Shown here: positions 1-9,163 of the stretch, piece by piece
Layout of the letters: the number at the start of each line of letters is the position of its first letter
Position numbering within the stretch: position 1 is the first letter of the stretch
Notes under the pieces: model-generated
What the model saw: only the letters and a program-made list of their open reading frames with translations
What the model was told of the DNA's origin: nothing
The model's database searches: none
Translations under genes and position numbers: made by a program
Source: an uncultured Verrucomicrobiota bacterium
GTDB taxonomy: Bacteria; Verrucomicrobiota; Kiritimatiellia; CAIQIC01; Lenti-01
Direction: 5' to 3'
DNA: 64,000 nt
NCBI GenBank assembly: GCA_937860055.1
Contig: CALMBO010000029.1
Coordinates: 1 to 64,000 of the forward strand

Positions 1-50
1 GAGTTATTGGATAGTATTTCTATAGAAAATAGAAACAAATGGGAAATCCG

Positions 51-1010
51 ATGAGCAGAATCTTCAAGGATAATTCGGAATCGATTGGCAACACCCCGCT
101 GGTTCGCCTCAACCGGGTCACCCAGGGAGCCAAGGCGACCATCTTGGCCAAGGTCGAGGGCCGCAACCCCTCTTATTCCGTCAAGTGCCGCATCGGGGCC
201 GCCATGATCTGGGATGCCGAGAAACGCGGTGTCCTCAAACCCGGCGTCGAAATCATCGAGCCCACCAGCGGCAATACCGGCATCGCCCTCGCCTATGTCG
301 CCGCCGCCCGCGGCTACAAGCTCACGCTGACCATGCCCGAGACCATGAGCATCGAGCGGCGACGCGTCCTGGCCGCCCTCGGCGCCAACTTGATCCTCAC
401 CCCCGGCGTGGAAGGCATGAAAGGCGCCATCCAGCAGGCCGAGGCGCTGGCCGCCTCCGATCCCCGGCGCTTCTTCCTTCCCCAGCAGTTCAAGAACCCC
501 GCCAATCCGGCCATCCACGAAAAGACCACCGGCCCGGAAATCTGGAACGACACCGATGGAGGCGTCGATGTGCTCGTCGCCGGCGTCGGCACCGGCGGCA
601 CCCTTACCGGAATCTCCCGCTTCATCAAGAAGACAAAGGGCAAAAACATCCTGTCCGTGGCGGTCGAGCCCCGGGAAAGCCCGGTCATCTCGCAGAAGCT
701 CGCCGGGCAGGAACTCAAACCCGGACCGCACAAGATCCAAGGCATCGGAGCGGGATTCATCCCCGACACCCTGGACTTGTCGCTCGTGGATCGCGTCGAG
801 CAGGTGGATGCCGCCGAAGCCGTGGACATGGCCCGGCGCCTCGCGAAGGAAGAAGGCATGCTGGTCGGCATCTCCTGCGGCGCCGCCGCGGCCGCCGCCG
901 TGCGCCTGGCGAAGCGGGATGAATTCGAAGGCCAGACGATCGTGGCGATCCTCCCCGATGCCGGCGAACGCTATCTGTCCACCGTCCTCTTCGAAGGCAT
1001 CGGCACCTAG
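51..1010 (+). CDS. cysK: cysteine synthase A (O-acetylserine sulfhydrylase)
   Basis: Near-colinear with E. coli Cys[102 protein letters not shown] at 51 matches the E. coli start better than the ATG at 39. Confidence 0.96.
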   Translation: MSRIFKDNSESIGNTPLVRLNRVTQGAKATILAKVEGRNPSYSVKCRIGAAMIWDAEKRGVLKPGVEIIEPTSGNTGIALAYVAAARGYKLTLTMPETMSIERRRVLAALGANLILTPGVEGMKGAIQQAEALAASDPRRFFLPQQFKNPANPAIHEKTTGPEIWNDTDGGVDVLVAGVGTGGTLTGISRFIKKTKGKNILSVAVEPRESPVISQKLAGQELKPGPHKIQGIGAGFIPDTLDLSLVDRVEQVDAAEAVDMARRLAKEEGMLVGISCGAAAAAAVRLAKRDEFEGQTIVAILPDAGERYLSTVLFEGIGT

Positions 1011-1046
1011 AACATTTTCACATTTATTGAAGCCGCAAGATCCCGA

Positions 1047-1104
1047 TGTAGGCCGGGTGCCCTCACCCGGCGAAATCCCGCCCGGTCAGGGGACCGGGCC
1101 TACA
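1047..1104. repeat. REP-like imperfect palindrome: two hairpins inside an outer stem
   Basis: TGTAGG(1047-1052)/CCTACA(1099-1104) outer arms; hairpin GCCGGGTG-CCCT-CACCCGGC (1052-1071); hairpin CCCGGTC-AGGG-GACCGGG (1081-1098). Lies between convergent genes. Confidence 0.6.
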
Positions 1105-1184
1105 ACCTGGAATTCAATCGCTTTGATGAACGGTTGCAGAATGTCCATATTCGCTCTAGAAGCGCCCCCGCCCACCGGCCTTCC

Positions 1185-2606
1185 CTATTGGGCTTCGGCG
1201 ACGGCGATCAATGACTGGCCCGGGAAGGGCAGCCAACGATCGATCTTCTTCAGGACCGGCACCATCATGTCGAATAATTTCAGCTGGAGCCGCCCCATCT
1301 GGCTTCGATTGCACACCACGGCGTTCCACCACCAGCCGGGCGTGCTGGCGCGGTTGAACCCCTGGAGGCGGCGGACGCGGAATCCCGCCTCTTCCAATTT
1401 CCCCCGCAGGTCGTCTGGATCGTAGCGCCGATAGTGCCCGACCAGCCGGTCATACGAACCAAACAGCCATTTGCATTGCGGAACCAGCAGGAGAAGCCTC
1501 CCGCCCGGTTTCAGGATGCCGCGCATCCGCCGCAGGGCCGCGCCATCGTCCTCGATATGCTCCAGCACGTTCAGACAGACGATGGTGTCATGCCCCAGCC
1601 CGCGCAAGCGGTCGGCATCGGCATCGCAGGTGAGGTCGAATTTCTCCACGGAAACCAGTTCATTCCCTTCGAAGGCCGACCTCAATATCTCCAGATATTC
1701 GGCGTTGAAGTCCGACACCGTCAGATGCTCCCGCTTGGGCAGCAGGCGGCTGATGTTGCCGATGCCCGATCCGATTTCCAGCACCCGTTCCCCCATGTCG
1801 GACAGGAGGGCCGCCACCTGCCATTCCGCATACCGCCTCGCATGGGAAAGGGAATGGAGGATGGCGTGGCCGTACTTTTCATCGAAACAGTCGTCCAGCA
1901 ACCCGTATTTGAAGATCGTCCACAGCGCCGAGAAACCGTCTTTCCACCCGATCTTCTTTCCTTCCGCATATCCCCGCCCGTAATAGCTGATGGGGACCTC
2001 GTAGACGGTAGCGTTCCGCTTCGCGATCTTCGCCGTGATTTCCGGCTCGATGCCGAACCGGCAGGAACGCAGGGGGATGGTCCGCAGCAGATCGGACCGG
2101 AACGCCTTGTAGCAGGTCTCCATGTCCGTCAGGTTCAATCCGGTGAACCAATTGGAGCAGAACGTGAGGAATCGGTTTCCCATCTCGTGGTGGAAATTCA
2201 GGACCCGCCGCTGCTGGCTCCCCGCGAAGCGGGAACCATAGACCACGTCGGCCCCGTGCTGCAGGATCGGAGCGAGGATCCGCCCGTATTCGGCGGGGTC
2301 GTACTCCAGGTCCGCATCCTGGATGATGGCGATGTCGCCGCGCATCTCCGATATCGCACGGCGGATGGCCGCCCCCTTCCCCTGGTTCCGCTCCTGATAG
2401 AACGCGCGGATCTGCGCGGGATATTGGGCGGCCAGCTCCTGGAGACGTTCCCGGGAACCGTCCGTCGAGGCATCGTCGACGACGACGATTTCCCGGTCCA
2501 GCCCCGGCGGCAAGGGCGAGGACAAGACCCGTTCGAGGACATGGCGCAGATAGGCCCGCTCGTTGTAGACCGGCACCAATACGGACAGCAGCTTGGATTC
2601 GCTCAT
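1185..2606 (-). CDS. bifunctional protein: GT2 (polyprenyl-P-mannose synthase-like) glycosyltransferase fused to a class I SAM methyltransferase
   Basis: N-term LLSVLVPVYNERAYL...VVDDASTDGS...[14 protein letters not shown]...[24 protein letters not shown]-term VLEIGSGIGNISRLL...VCLNVLEHIEDD...LKPGGRLLLLVP. Confidence 0.88.
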   Translation of the reverse strand: MSESKLLSVLVPVYNERAYLRHVLERVLSSPLPPGLDREIVVVDDASTDGSRERLQELAAQYPAQIRAFYQERNQGKGAAIRRAISEMRGDIAIIQDADLEYDPAEYGRILAPILQHGADVVYGSRFAGSQQRRVLNFHHEMGNRFLTFCSNWFTGLNLTDMETCYKAFRSDLLRTIPLRSCRFGIEPEITAKIAKRNATVYEVPISYYGRGYAEGKKIGWKDGFSALWTIFKYGLLDDCFDEKYGHAILHSLSHARRYAEWQVAALLSDMGERVLEIGSGIGNISRLLPKREHLTVSDFNAEYLEILRSAFEGNELVSVEKFDLTCDADADRLRGLGHDTIVCLNVLEHIEDDGAALRRMRGILKPGGRLLLLVPQCKWLFGSYDRLVGHYRRYDPDDLRGKLEEAGFRVRRLQGFNRASTPGWWWNAVVCNRSQMGRLQLKLFDMMVPVLKKIDRWLPFPGQSLIAVAEAQ

Positions 2607-4189
2607 CAGGTCCCCTCCGTCGGTCCCGCCGGGGACCGCCGTTCGTAGATCCGGCACTTCTCGGCCACCCGTCCGGTCGTTTCGTCCGCCGGAAAGGCCA
2701 GTTCCTCCCTCAGGATCCAGTTCTCCGGAGCGGACACTCCCTTGTCAAACAACCGCGCCACGGGCCAATGGGCCCGGAACGCATCGGAAACCACGACGAA
2801 GCGGACCTGGTGGCGCTGGGCAACCTCCTCCACTTGCGCGATGGTCCCAAACGGGACCTCCACCCACTTCAACGGATTCGTCTGGTTGAACTCCACGGCC
2901 AGGTGGGGGCCATAGTTCATCACCACATCCTCGTCCGTCCCCCCATGCGCCTTGAGCGCCTTGGCGCACGCCTCGATGTTGGCATAGCGCCACCAGACGA
3001 ATTCGGACCTGAACGCATGGACGGCATATCGCGCGTTGACCGATATGAAAACCAGCAGGATCAGGCCCGACAGCCATCGCCGGGCGCGGGAGGATTCCGC
3101 GGGCCAAACCTCCGGCCATGCGAGAAAGACCAGCAGGAAAACCCACGGCAGGCTCGGCACCAGGTTCCGCCGGTCCACATAGGCCAGGCAGGTCAGTCCC
3201 ACCTGGAATCCCAGCAGGCATAGGGGCAGAAGAGCCTCCCGGCGTTTCTTCTTCCACAGCAAAATTCCGATGCCGATCAGGCCCAGGGAAAACCAGACGG
3301 TTCCAATCCGGAACCCCTTCCAGAACATCTGCTCATTGAAGATGCGCGCGGCATCCGCGACATTGCGAGGCGCTCTCCGGGGAAGGGCCCGCGCCACTTC
3401 CGGCCAAGTCCGGTCGTACAGTTTCGATCCGCCGGCGGCATAATGCTGCTTGGAATCCGCCCAGTCGGGCCCGCCGGCGAAATGGGCCCAGCCCTTGGAG
3501 CCCGGAGTGAACTTCCCGGCCTGGGCATAGGTGAAAACGCACAACGGCAGGAGCACCAGAAAAGCAGCCGCGAGGATCCCTGCGGGAAACATCCAATGCT
3601 TCTTCCAGTCTTTCCCCGCGCGCAACAGCACGAAGAGGCTGAATCCAAAAGCCGCCACCGCCGCGTCCAAACCTTTGAAATAGCCGCCTGCCCCGATCAG
3701 CGCTCCCGCCAGCGCATATCGCAAGAGCGGATTCAGGCGCCGGGAGAGCCCCAGGCATACCCCCGCCAGCAGGAATGCCATATAGGACATTTCCGAATAA
3801 CCGGTGATGGAATAGTGGACCATCGTTGGATTGGTCGCGACCACCAGTCCCCCGGCAAAAGCCAATGCGGGGGATCTCGTCAGCAATCCCACGATGCCCG
3901 CGAACAGAAGGACCATGCCGACACCGGCAACCACGGTCGTCGCTTGCATCGCATATCGCGGATCCCAGCCCATCTTCACCGCGCCGGCGGCAAGGACGAC
4001 CATCCCCTGCGACCAATAGGTGGACAACGCACCCGGCACGCCATGGGCGAGGGCCACCCCGTACTGGACGAAATGCCCGGCATCTCCGGAGGCCGGGTAG
4101 GCCTGGCGGGCTCCCGCGAGGCGTATTCCCAGCGCCACTCCCGCCAGGATCACGGCGGCGGCAAAGATTCTCCAGAAATTCGTCTTCAT
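2606..4189 (-). CDS. polytopic membrane protein, GT-C/ArnT-PMT-like glycosyltransferase candidate
   Basis: About 527 aa from MKTNFWRIFAAAVILAGV with many hydrophobic segments; early loop SGDAGHFVQYGVALAHG resembles the GT-C acidic first loop. Only the C-terminal third of ORF 2606..7489 is taken as real. Confidence 0.7.
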   Translation of the reverse strand: MKTNFWRIFAAAVILAGVALGIRLAGARQAYPASGDAGHFVQYGVALAHGVPGALSTYWSQGMVVLAAGAVKMGWDPRYAMQATTVVAGVGMVLLFAGIVGLLTRSPALAFAGGLVVATNPTMVHYSITGYSEMSYMAFLLAGVCLGLSRRLNPLLRYALAGALIGAGGYFKGLDAAVAAFGFSLFVLLRAGKDWKKHWMFPAGILAAAFLVLLPLCVFTYAQAGKFTPGSKGWAHFAGGPDWADSKQHYAAGGSKLYDRTWPEVARALPRRAPRNVADAARIFNEQMFWKGFRIGTVWFSLGLIGIGILLWKKKRREALLPLCLLGFQVGLTCLAYVDRRNLVPSLPWVFLLVFLAWPEVWPAESSRARRWLSGLILLVFISVNARYAVHAFRSEFVWWRYANIEACAKALKAHGGTDEDVVMNYGPHLAVEFNQTNPLKWVEVPFGTIAQVEEVAQRHQVRFVVVSDAFRAHWPVARLFDKGVSAPENWILREELAFPADETTGRVAEKCRIYERRSPAGPTEGT

Positions 4190-4471
4190 CCTCGTGGTCT
4201 TTTCCTGCCCGACGGGGAGTCCGGAACACATGCGCGGCGCCCCACGGAATTGCGCTTCAACATGGCGGCATCTTCTCAAGGCTCCCTTCCTGCCGCAAGT
4301 TGAAACCACTCCTGGAACCAGCGGAAACACGGTTGTCCGGAGCCACGCCGGACCGGAGGCGCCATATTTGGTTTGGCTTTTCCGCCATAAACCAAATACA
4401 GTGTGAAAGCATGTGAGGGGCCGCTCCCTTGCACGCATGAGTTCCGTTTGAACAGCCGAAGGAATCGAAGC

Positions 4472-5638
4472 ATGAGCAATTCCGACATCGAGGTTTCCGT
4501 TGTCATCCCCTGCCTGAACGAGGCCGATACGCTGGAGACATGCCTCCAGAAGGCCCACCGTTCGCTCTCGGAAGCGGGAATCCAGTATGAAATCGTCGTG
4601 GCGGACAATGGAAGCACGGACGCCTCCCCCCAGATCGCCCGGTCCAACGGAGCACGGGTGGTGGCGGTTTCCAGGCGCGGCTATGGATCCGCCCTGATGA
4701 GCGGGATCGAGGCGTCCCACGGGCGCTACATCATCATGGGCGACGCGGATGACAGCTACGACTTCCTGGAGTGCCCGAAGTTCGTGAAGGAACTGCGCAA
4801 AGGGAACGAGCTGGTCCAGGGCTGCCGACTTCCCTCCGGAGGAGGAACGGTGTTGCCCGGCGCCATGCCCTGGTCCCACCGGTGGATTGGCAATCCCCTG
4901 TTCTCCTTCCTCGCCCGCCACTGGTTCTCCGCGCCGATCCATGACATCTATTGCGGCCTCCGCGCCTTCACCAAGGAGTTCTATCAGCAATTGGGCCTGC
5001 GCTGCATGGGCATGGAGTTCGCGACGGAAATGATCGTCAAGGCCAGCATCCGGGAGGCCCGGATCTCGGAAATCCCGATTTCCCTGCACCCCGACGGACG
5101 AAAAGCCCACGCGCCGCACCTGAAGACCATCCGGGACGGCTGGCGCACCCTGCGGCTGCTGCTGATGTGTTCGCCCCATTGGCTGTTTGTCATCCCCGGC
5201 CTCGCCCTGATGCTGGCGGGCGCCCTGGGCTATGTGCTGGTGTTTGGGGGCATCCGCATCGGCCCGGCAACGCCGGATGCGCACACCCTGCTGTTTTCCA
5301 GCGCCATCTTCCTGTGCGGCTACCTGTCGGCCTCGTTCTCCTTCATCATGAAGACCTTTGCCCTGCGCGAAGGCTGGCAGAAAGACAGCCGGCTGATGGG
5401 ACGGCTCTATGAGTGGTTCAACCTCGAGCGCGGCCTGCTGGCCGGGCTCGCCTGCACGTTCGCCGGACTGGCCTTGATGGCCTGGGCGATCTTCCGATGG
5501 GCACAAGCCGATTTCGGCGAGCTGGACTATCGCAGCACCATGCGGATTGCCATCCCGGGCGCAACCCTGCTGACGCTGGGAGTCCAGACCTGCTTCTTCA
5601 GTTTCTTCTCCAGCAGCGTGGGGATGTGGCGCAAGTAA
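4472..5638 (+). CDS. GT2 family glycosyltransferase with C-terminal TM segments (dolichyl/polyprenyl-phosphate sugar synthase-like)
   Basis: MSNSDIEVSVVIPCLNEADTLETCL...VVADNGSTDAS...IIMGDADDSYDFLE...DIYCGLRAFTKEFY, then hydrophobic segments. Confidence 0.88.
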   Translation: MSNSDIEVSVVIPCLNEADTLETCLQKAHRSLSEAGIQYEIVVADNGSTDASPQIARSNGARVVAVSRRGYGSALMSGIEASHGRYIIMGDADDSYDFLECPKFVKELRKGNELVQGCRLPSGGGTVLPGAMPWSHRWIGNPLFSFLARHWFSAPIHDIYCGLRAFTKEFYQQLGLRCMGMEFATEMIVKASIREARISEIPISLHPDGRKAHAPHLKTIRDGWRTLRLLLMCSPHWLFVIPGLALMLAGALGYVLVFGGIRIGPATPDAHTLLFSSAIFLCGYLSASFSFIMKTFALREGWQKDSRLMGRLYEWFNLERGLLAGLACTFAGLALMAWAIFRWAQADFGELDYRSTMRIAIPGATLLTLGVQTCFFSFFSSSVGMWRK

Positions 5639-6342
5639 TGGATGCGCGACCGGACAAGGGACCATTCCAGCAGGCCGATCTGGCCACCTATGATGCCGAA
5701 TTGAACCAGGGGATTTCCTTGTCCGGCGAAGACAAGGATTTCTTCGCGGCGGGCCGGCTGGAGATCCTGGCCCGATGCCTGCAGTCGCAGGGATCCGCCG
5801 CTCCGTCGGCCATCCTGGACTATGGATGCGGCGCGGGCGACACCACCGTCCGCCTCGCCCGCCTATGGCCTGGATCGCGAGTCGTTGGCGTGGACACCTC
5901 CGAATCGCTGCTCTCCATTGCGCGTTCGCGGACACCAGAGGCCTCCCGCTGCGAATTTCACACCCCTGCTTCGGTGCCGGAAGGGCTTCGTTTCGATCTG
6001 GTCTATTGCAATGGAGTCTTCCACCACATCCCCCCCGCCGAGCGAGGTGCCTCGCTGAATTGGATCCGGTCCCGGATGGCGCCTTCCGCCTGGTTCTCCC
6101 TGTGGGAGAACAACAGCTGGAATCCAGGCACCCGCTGGGTGATGAGCCGGATTCCCTTCGATCGCGACGCCGTCCCCTTGTCTCCAGCCTGTGCGGTCCG
6201 CATGTTGAAGCGCCATGGATTCTCCGTGCGGCGCCGGGACTTCGCCTTTGTTTTTCCGAAGTGCCTGAAAAAGCTGCGCCTGCTGGAGCCCTGGCTCCGC
6301 AAGCTGCCGCTCGGGGCGCAATATCAAGTCCTGAGCCAGTAG
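5638..6342 (+). CDS. class I SAM-dependent methyltransferase
   Basis: ILDYGCGAGDTTVRLARLWPGSRVVGVDTSESLL and FDLVYCNGVFHHIPP; start codon overlaps the upstream stop (TAATG). Confidence 0.88.
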   Translation: MDARPDKGPFQQADLATYDAELNQGISLSGEDKDFFAAGRLEILARCLQSQGSAAPSAILDYGCGAGDTTVRLARLWPGSRVVGVDTSESLLSIARSRTPEASRCEFHTPASVPEGLRFDLVYCNGVFHHIPPAERGASLNWIRSRMAPSAWFSLWENNSWNPGTRWVMSRIPFDRDAVPLSPACAVRMLKRHGFSVRRRDFAFVFPKCLKKLRLLEPWLRKLPLGAQYQVLSQ

Positions 6343-6393
6343 TCCCCTGCCCCAACCCCGCCTCCCGCCGGAGACTACGCCGGGACGGCGAGA

Positions 6394-8025
6394 TTATGGG
6401 GAAGCCGTATCGCCATTTCGATAGCGATAGACCTGGGTTTCCAGATAGGGAGAGGTATAGACCCGTTCGAAACGGGATTCTTCTTTTTGCAGGCGGGGCA
6501 GGATGTCCGTGACTTTTGCGCGGCCGTAGGCATTGGCTTCGGGGAAGGAATCCAGCACCACATAAAGCGGGATGCTCTTCTCGCGGGATTGCCGCATGGC
6601 CTCTTCCAGCCCGCGGGGATACTCGGTATAGCGGCGGGCGCTGATCTGGACAAACAGGGCCTTGCTGGACACCACCCAGCTGTTGGACGGGGAATGCATC
6701 CCGATCCATGCGCCGGCATCCAGCAGCCCGGCAAAATCCAGTTCGGAAGTGGGGACGTAGCGTTCGGGGTGCCAAGGGGGAAACTCCTTCAACCGCCAGA
6801 TCGTCTGGATGTTCTTCCGGGCCGCAAAGACGTCGGTCGCCACTTGGAAGCCAATCCATGCCAGCAAGAGAAAGGCAACCGTTTTGGCCGATCGGGATCC
6901 GGCGATCCGCCCGATCTGCAGAAAACCCAGGAGGGTGAGCCAGAGCAAGACGGGAAGCAACGGCGCGAAATAGCGGTTGTCCCGGTAGGGACAGGCCAGG
7001 AAAACCAGTACGCTGACAGCCGCATACAGGCTGCTGATTCTCCCCTCCGCCTGCGCCGGTCCGAAAACCTTCACGGTTCCCCATGCCAGCACGGCATAGA
7101 GAGCCAACGCCAGCGGAAAGGCGAGAAACGACAGGTTCAGCAGTTCCAAAACACCGGAAGTCCCAAAACATTTGGGCAGGACAACCGACGGGTATGTCCA
7201 GCGATAGGCGGCGAGGCTGTCGGCCAGGATTTGCAGGAACGGGGGACGCGGAGCCTCCACGGCCTCGGGATTGGCAAAGAAATACACCAGATAGGTTGGA
7301 TTCGTGAACACCGCGATCAGAAGCGAGAAAATCAACGGCGCCCCGGCGGCCAGATACGCCGAACGGCGCCATGAGGGGGAATGCTGTTTCCGATGGAGGA
7401 AAATATAGGCCATGGCCGCAACCGGAATCGCCATCCCGATCTGGCGGGCCTGGATCGCCGCCAGCGTGGACACGGATGCCGCCAGCCACAGCTTGAGGGA
7501 TGGTTTATCCTGCTGGCCCGCCCTCTCCCATGCCACCAGCGCGAGCAAGGAACAGCATATGAACAGGGGTTCCGATCCGATGATGGAGAACTGAACCATC
7601 AGGAATTGCGATGTGGACAGCAACAGCCCGAGCAGGAAGGGAAACGGCGCCTTGACCTGACGCAGCCACGCCAGAACCGCCACGAACGAGGGAATGACCA
7701 GGCAAACGCCCAGTCCTTTGGCCGCGGCAACCGTTGCCGGAGACAACGTGAACAGGTCCCCGCGCGGCGCCTGGCCCGTCAGCCAAAGCCAAATGGAAAG
7801 AAGATAGGGATACCCAACGGGAAACCGCCATTTGAAGGGATGAAAGCCATCCCGCGAAATCGTCTGCCATGCGATATACAGGTAATCCAGGTTGTCGCCA
7901 TTGGTCATCAGCCGATGGACATAGATCGCCAAGGACACGAGTAAGCCCGCCCCCACGATCGTCCACAGGATAAAACGCGGAATCGGCTGGCCGGACTCCA
8001 TCGGTTTGGCGGTCAACAGGTTCAT
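6394..8025 (-). CDS. polytopic membrane protein, GT-C-like glycosyltransferase candidate
   Basis: 543 aa with many hydrophobic segments; N-terminal loop MTNGDNLDYLYIAWQTISRDGFHPFKWRFPVGYPYLLS is GT-C-like. Confidence 0.65.
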   Translation of the reverse strand: MNLLTAKPMESGQPIPRFILWTIVGAGLLVSLAIYVHRLMTNGDNLDYLYIAWQTISRDGFHPFKWRFPVGYPYLLSIWLWLTGQAPRGDLFTLSPATVAAAKGLGVCLVIPSFVAVLAWLRQVKAPFPFLLGLLLSTSQFLMVQFSIIGSEPLFICCSLLALVAWERAGQQDKPSLKLWLAASVSTLAAIQARQIGMAIPVAAMAYIFLHRKQHSPSWRRSAYLAAGAPLIFSLLIAVFTNPTYLVYFFANPEAVEAPRPPFLQILADSLAAYRWTYPSVVLPKCFGTSGVLELLNLSFLAFPLALALYAVLAWGTVKVFGPAQAEGRISSLYAAVSVLVFLACPYRDNRYFAPLLPVLLWLTLLGFLQIGRIAGSRSAKTVAFLLLAWIGFQVATDVFAARKNIQTIWRLKEFPPWHPERYVPTSELDFAGLLDAGAWIGMHSPSNSWVVSSKALFVQISARRYTEYPRGLEEAMRQSREKSIPLYVVLDSFPEANAYGRAKVTDILPRLQKEESRFERVYTSPYLETQVYRYRNGDTASP

Positions 8026-8041
8026 GCCTTGCCTTTGTCCC

Positions 8042-9163
8042 TCAAGAGGCCCCCGAACGCAAGACTTCGCGAATCGCCATCTGGACTTCTTCGATGGACA
8101 CGGCCTTCATGCAGGCGTGGTCATGGCGGCAGGTTTCGCGGTAATCCCAGTAGATGCAACCTTCGCACCGTTCGACCTTCCGGATTTGCCGGTGGATGGC
8201 TCCCTTGGGCCCCCACTTCCCGGGATTCGTCGGGCCCCAGACCGAAACCGTCGGCACATCCAGAGCGGCGGCCATATGCAACAGGCCGCCATCATTGCCG
8301 ACGAACAATTTTGCCCGCTCCATCAAGGCGGCTAGCAACGGAAGCGGGGTTTTCCCCGCCCAGTTGAAATCGCTTGCGCGGGATGCCGGCACCAGCGACT
8401 GTTCGCCGCCGCCCCCTACCCATGCGACCTGGAATCCCTTTTCGCGCGCCAGCCACTCCGCCACCGCTCCGAAACGCTCCGGAAGCCAATTCTTTCCGCT
8501 CCAGCCCGAGCCGGGAGCCATCAAGGCCAGCGGACGCGACGGATCCACCTTTTCTGCCGCCAGGAAATCCGCGGCCGACTTCCGCTCCTCCGGTGCCACC
8601 GCATACTCCAACCGGCCGGCATGTGCTTCAATGCCCAGCGGTCTCAGCAATCCCGCCAGCGCATCCGCCTCGTAGCGATCCTTTTCATACGGCTGGAAAA
8701 GCGTTTGCACCTCGGCCCTCACCCGCGGCGGGCGCCACTCCCCGATCCCAACCCATTGCTTCGGACAAATCGCATTGGCAAGGAAGCGCCCCACCCCATC
8801 GGCCGGAGCAATCAGATACTCCGCGCCTTCCTTGCGCAACGACAGCGCTGTTTTCCATTGTTCCCGCGCGCTTTGGCGCCATTCGCGATGCCCACGAACA
8901 TATCGCGGCAATTGGGGCCCAAATATGCGGATTTCATCGGCATATCCGGCATGTCGACGCGCCAACGCCTCGCTCCACGGCCCCACCAGCCATATGATTT
9001 TGGCCTCCGGTTTTCCTCCCCGCAATGCCTTCAGCATCGGAATCGCATGGAGGATGTCCCCGAGATGCCCCGGAGAAAAGACGATGATTGAACCTCCCTT
9101 CATGGCAGGCGGCGGCCATCTCCGCGCCAGGGAATCCAGAAGCAGATAGCGCCACTCCTTCAC
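8042..9163 (-). CDS. glycosyltransferase family 9 (heptosyltransferase-like)
   Basis: IIVFSPGHLGDILHAIPMLKALR...FVGNDGGLLHMAAALDVPTVSVWGPTNPGKWGP, plus late Cys/His cluster CEGCIYWDYRETCRHDHACM. Confidence 0.9.
   Translation of the reverse strand: MKEWRYLLLDSLARRWPPPAMKGGSIIVFSPGHLGDILHAIPMLKALRGGKPEAKIIWLVGPWSEALARRHAGYADEIRIFGPQLPRYVRGHREWRQSAREQWKTALSLRKEGAEYLIAPADGVGRFLANAICPKQWVGIGEWRPPRVRAEVQTLFQPYEKDRYEADALAGLLRPLGIEAHAGRLEYAVAPEERKSAADFLAAEKVDPSRPLALMAPGSGWSGKNWLPERFGAVAEWLAREKGFQVAWVGGGGEQSLVPASRASDFNWAGKTPLPLLAALMERAKLFVGNDGGLLHMAAALDVPTVSVWGPTNPGKWGPKGAIHRQIRKVERCEGCIYWDYRETCRHDHACMKAVSIEEVQMAIREVLRSGAS

Noticed and set aside
6343-6393. GC-rich hairpin-like spacer between convergent genes
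   Set aside because: Pairing is short and ambiguous and no T-tract follows; not enough for a terminator or REP call.
4190-7489. N-terminal two-thirds of ORF 2606..7489 (-), ~1100 aa
   Set aside because: Antisense to clear GT2 and methyltransferase genes on the plus strand and to intergenic DNA; composition is Pro/Arg/Gly rich without domains. The real gene begins at 4189.
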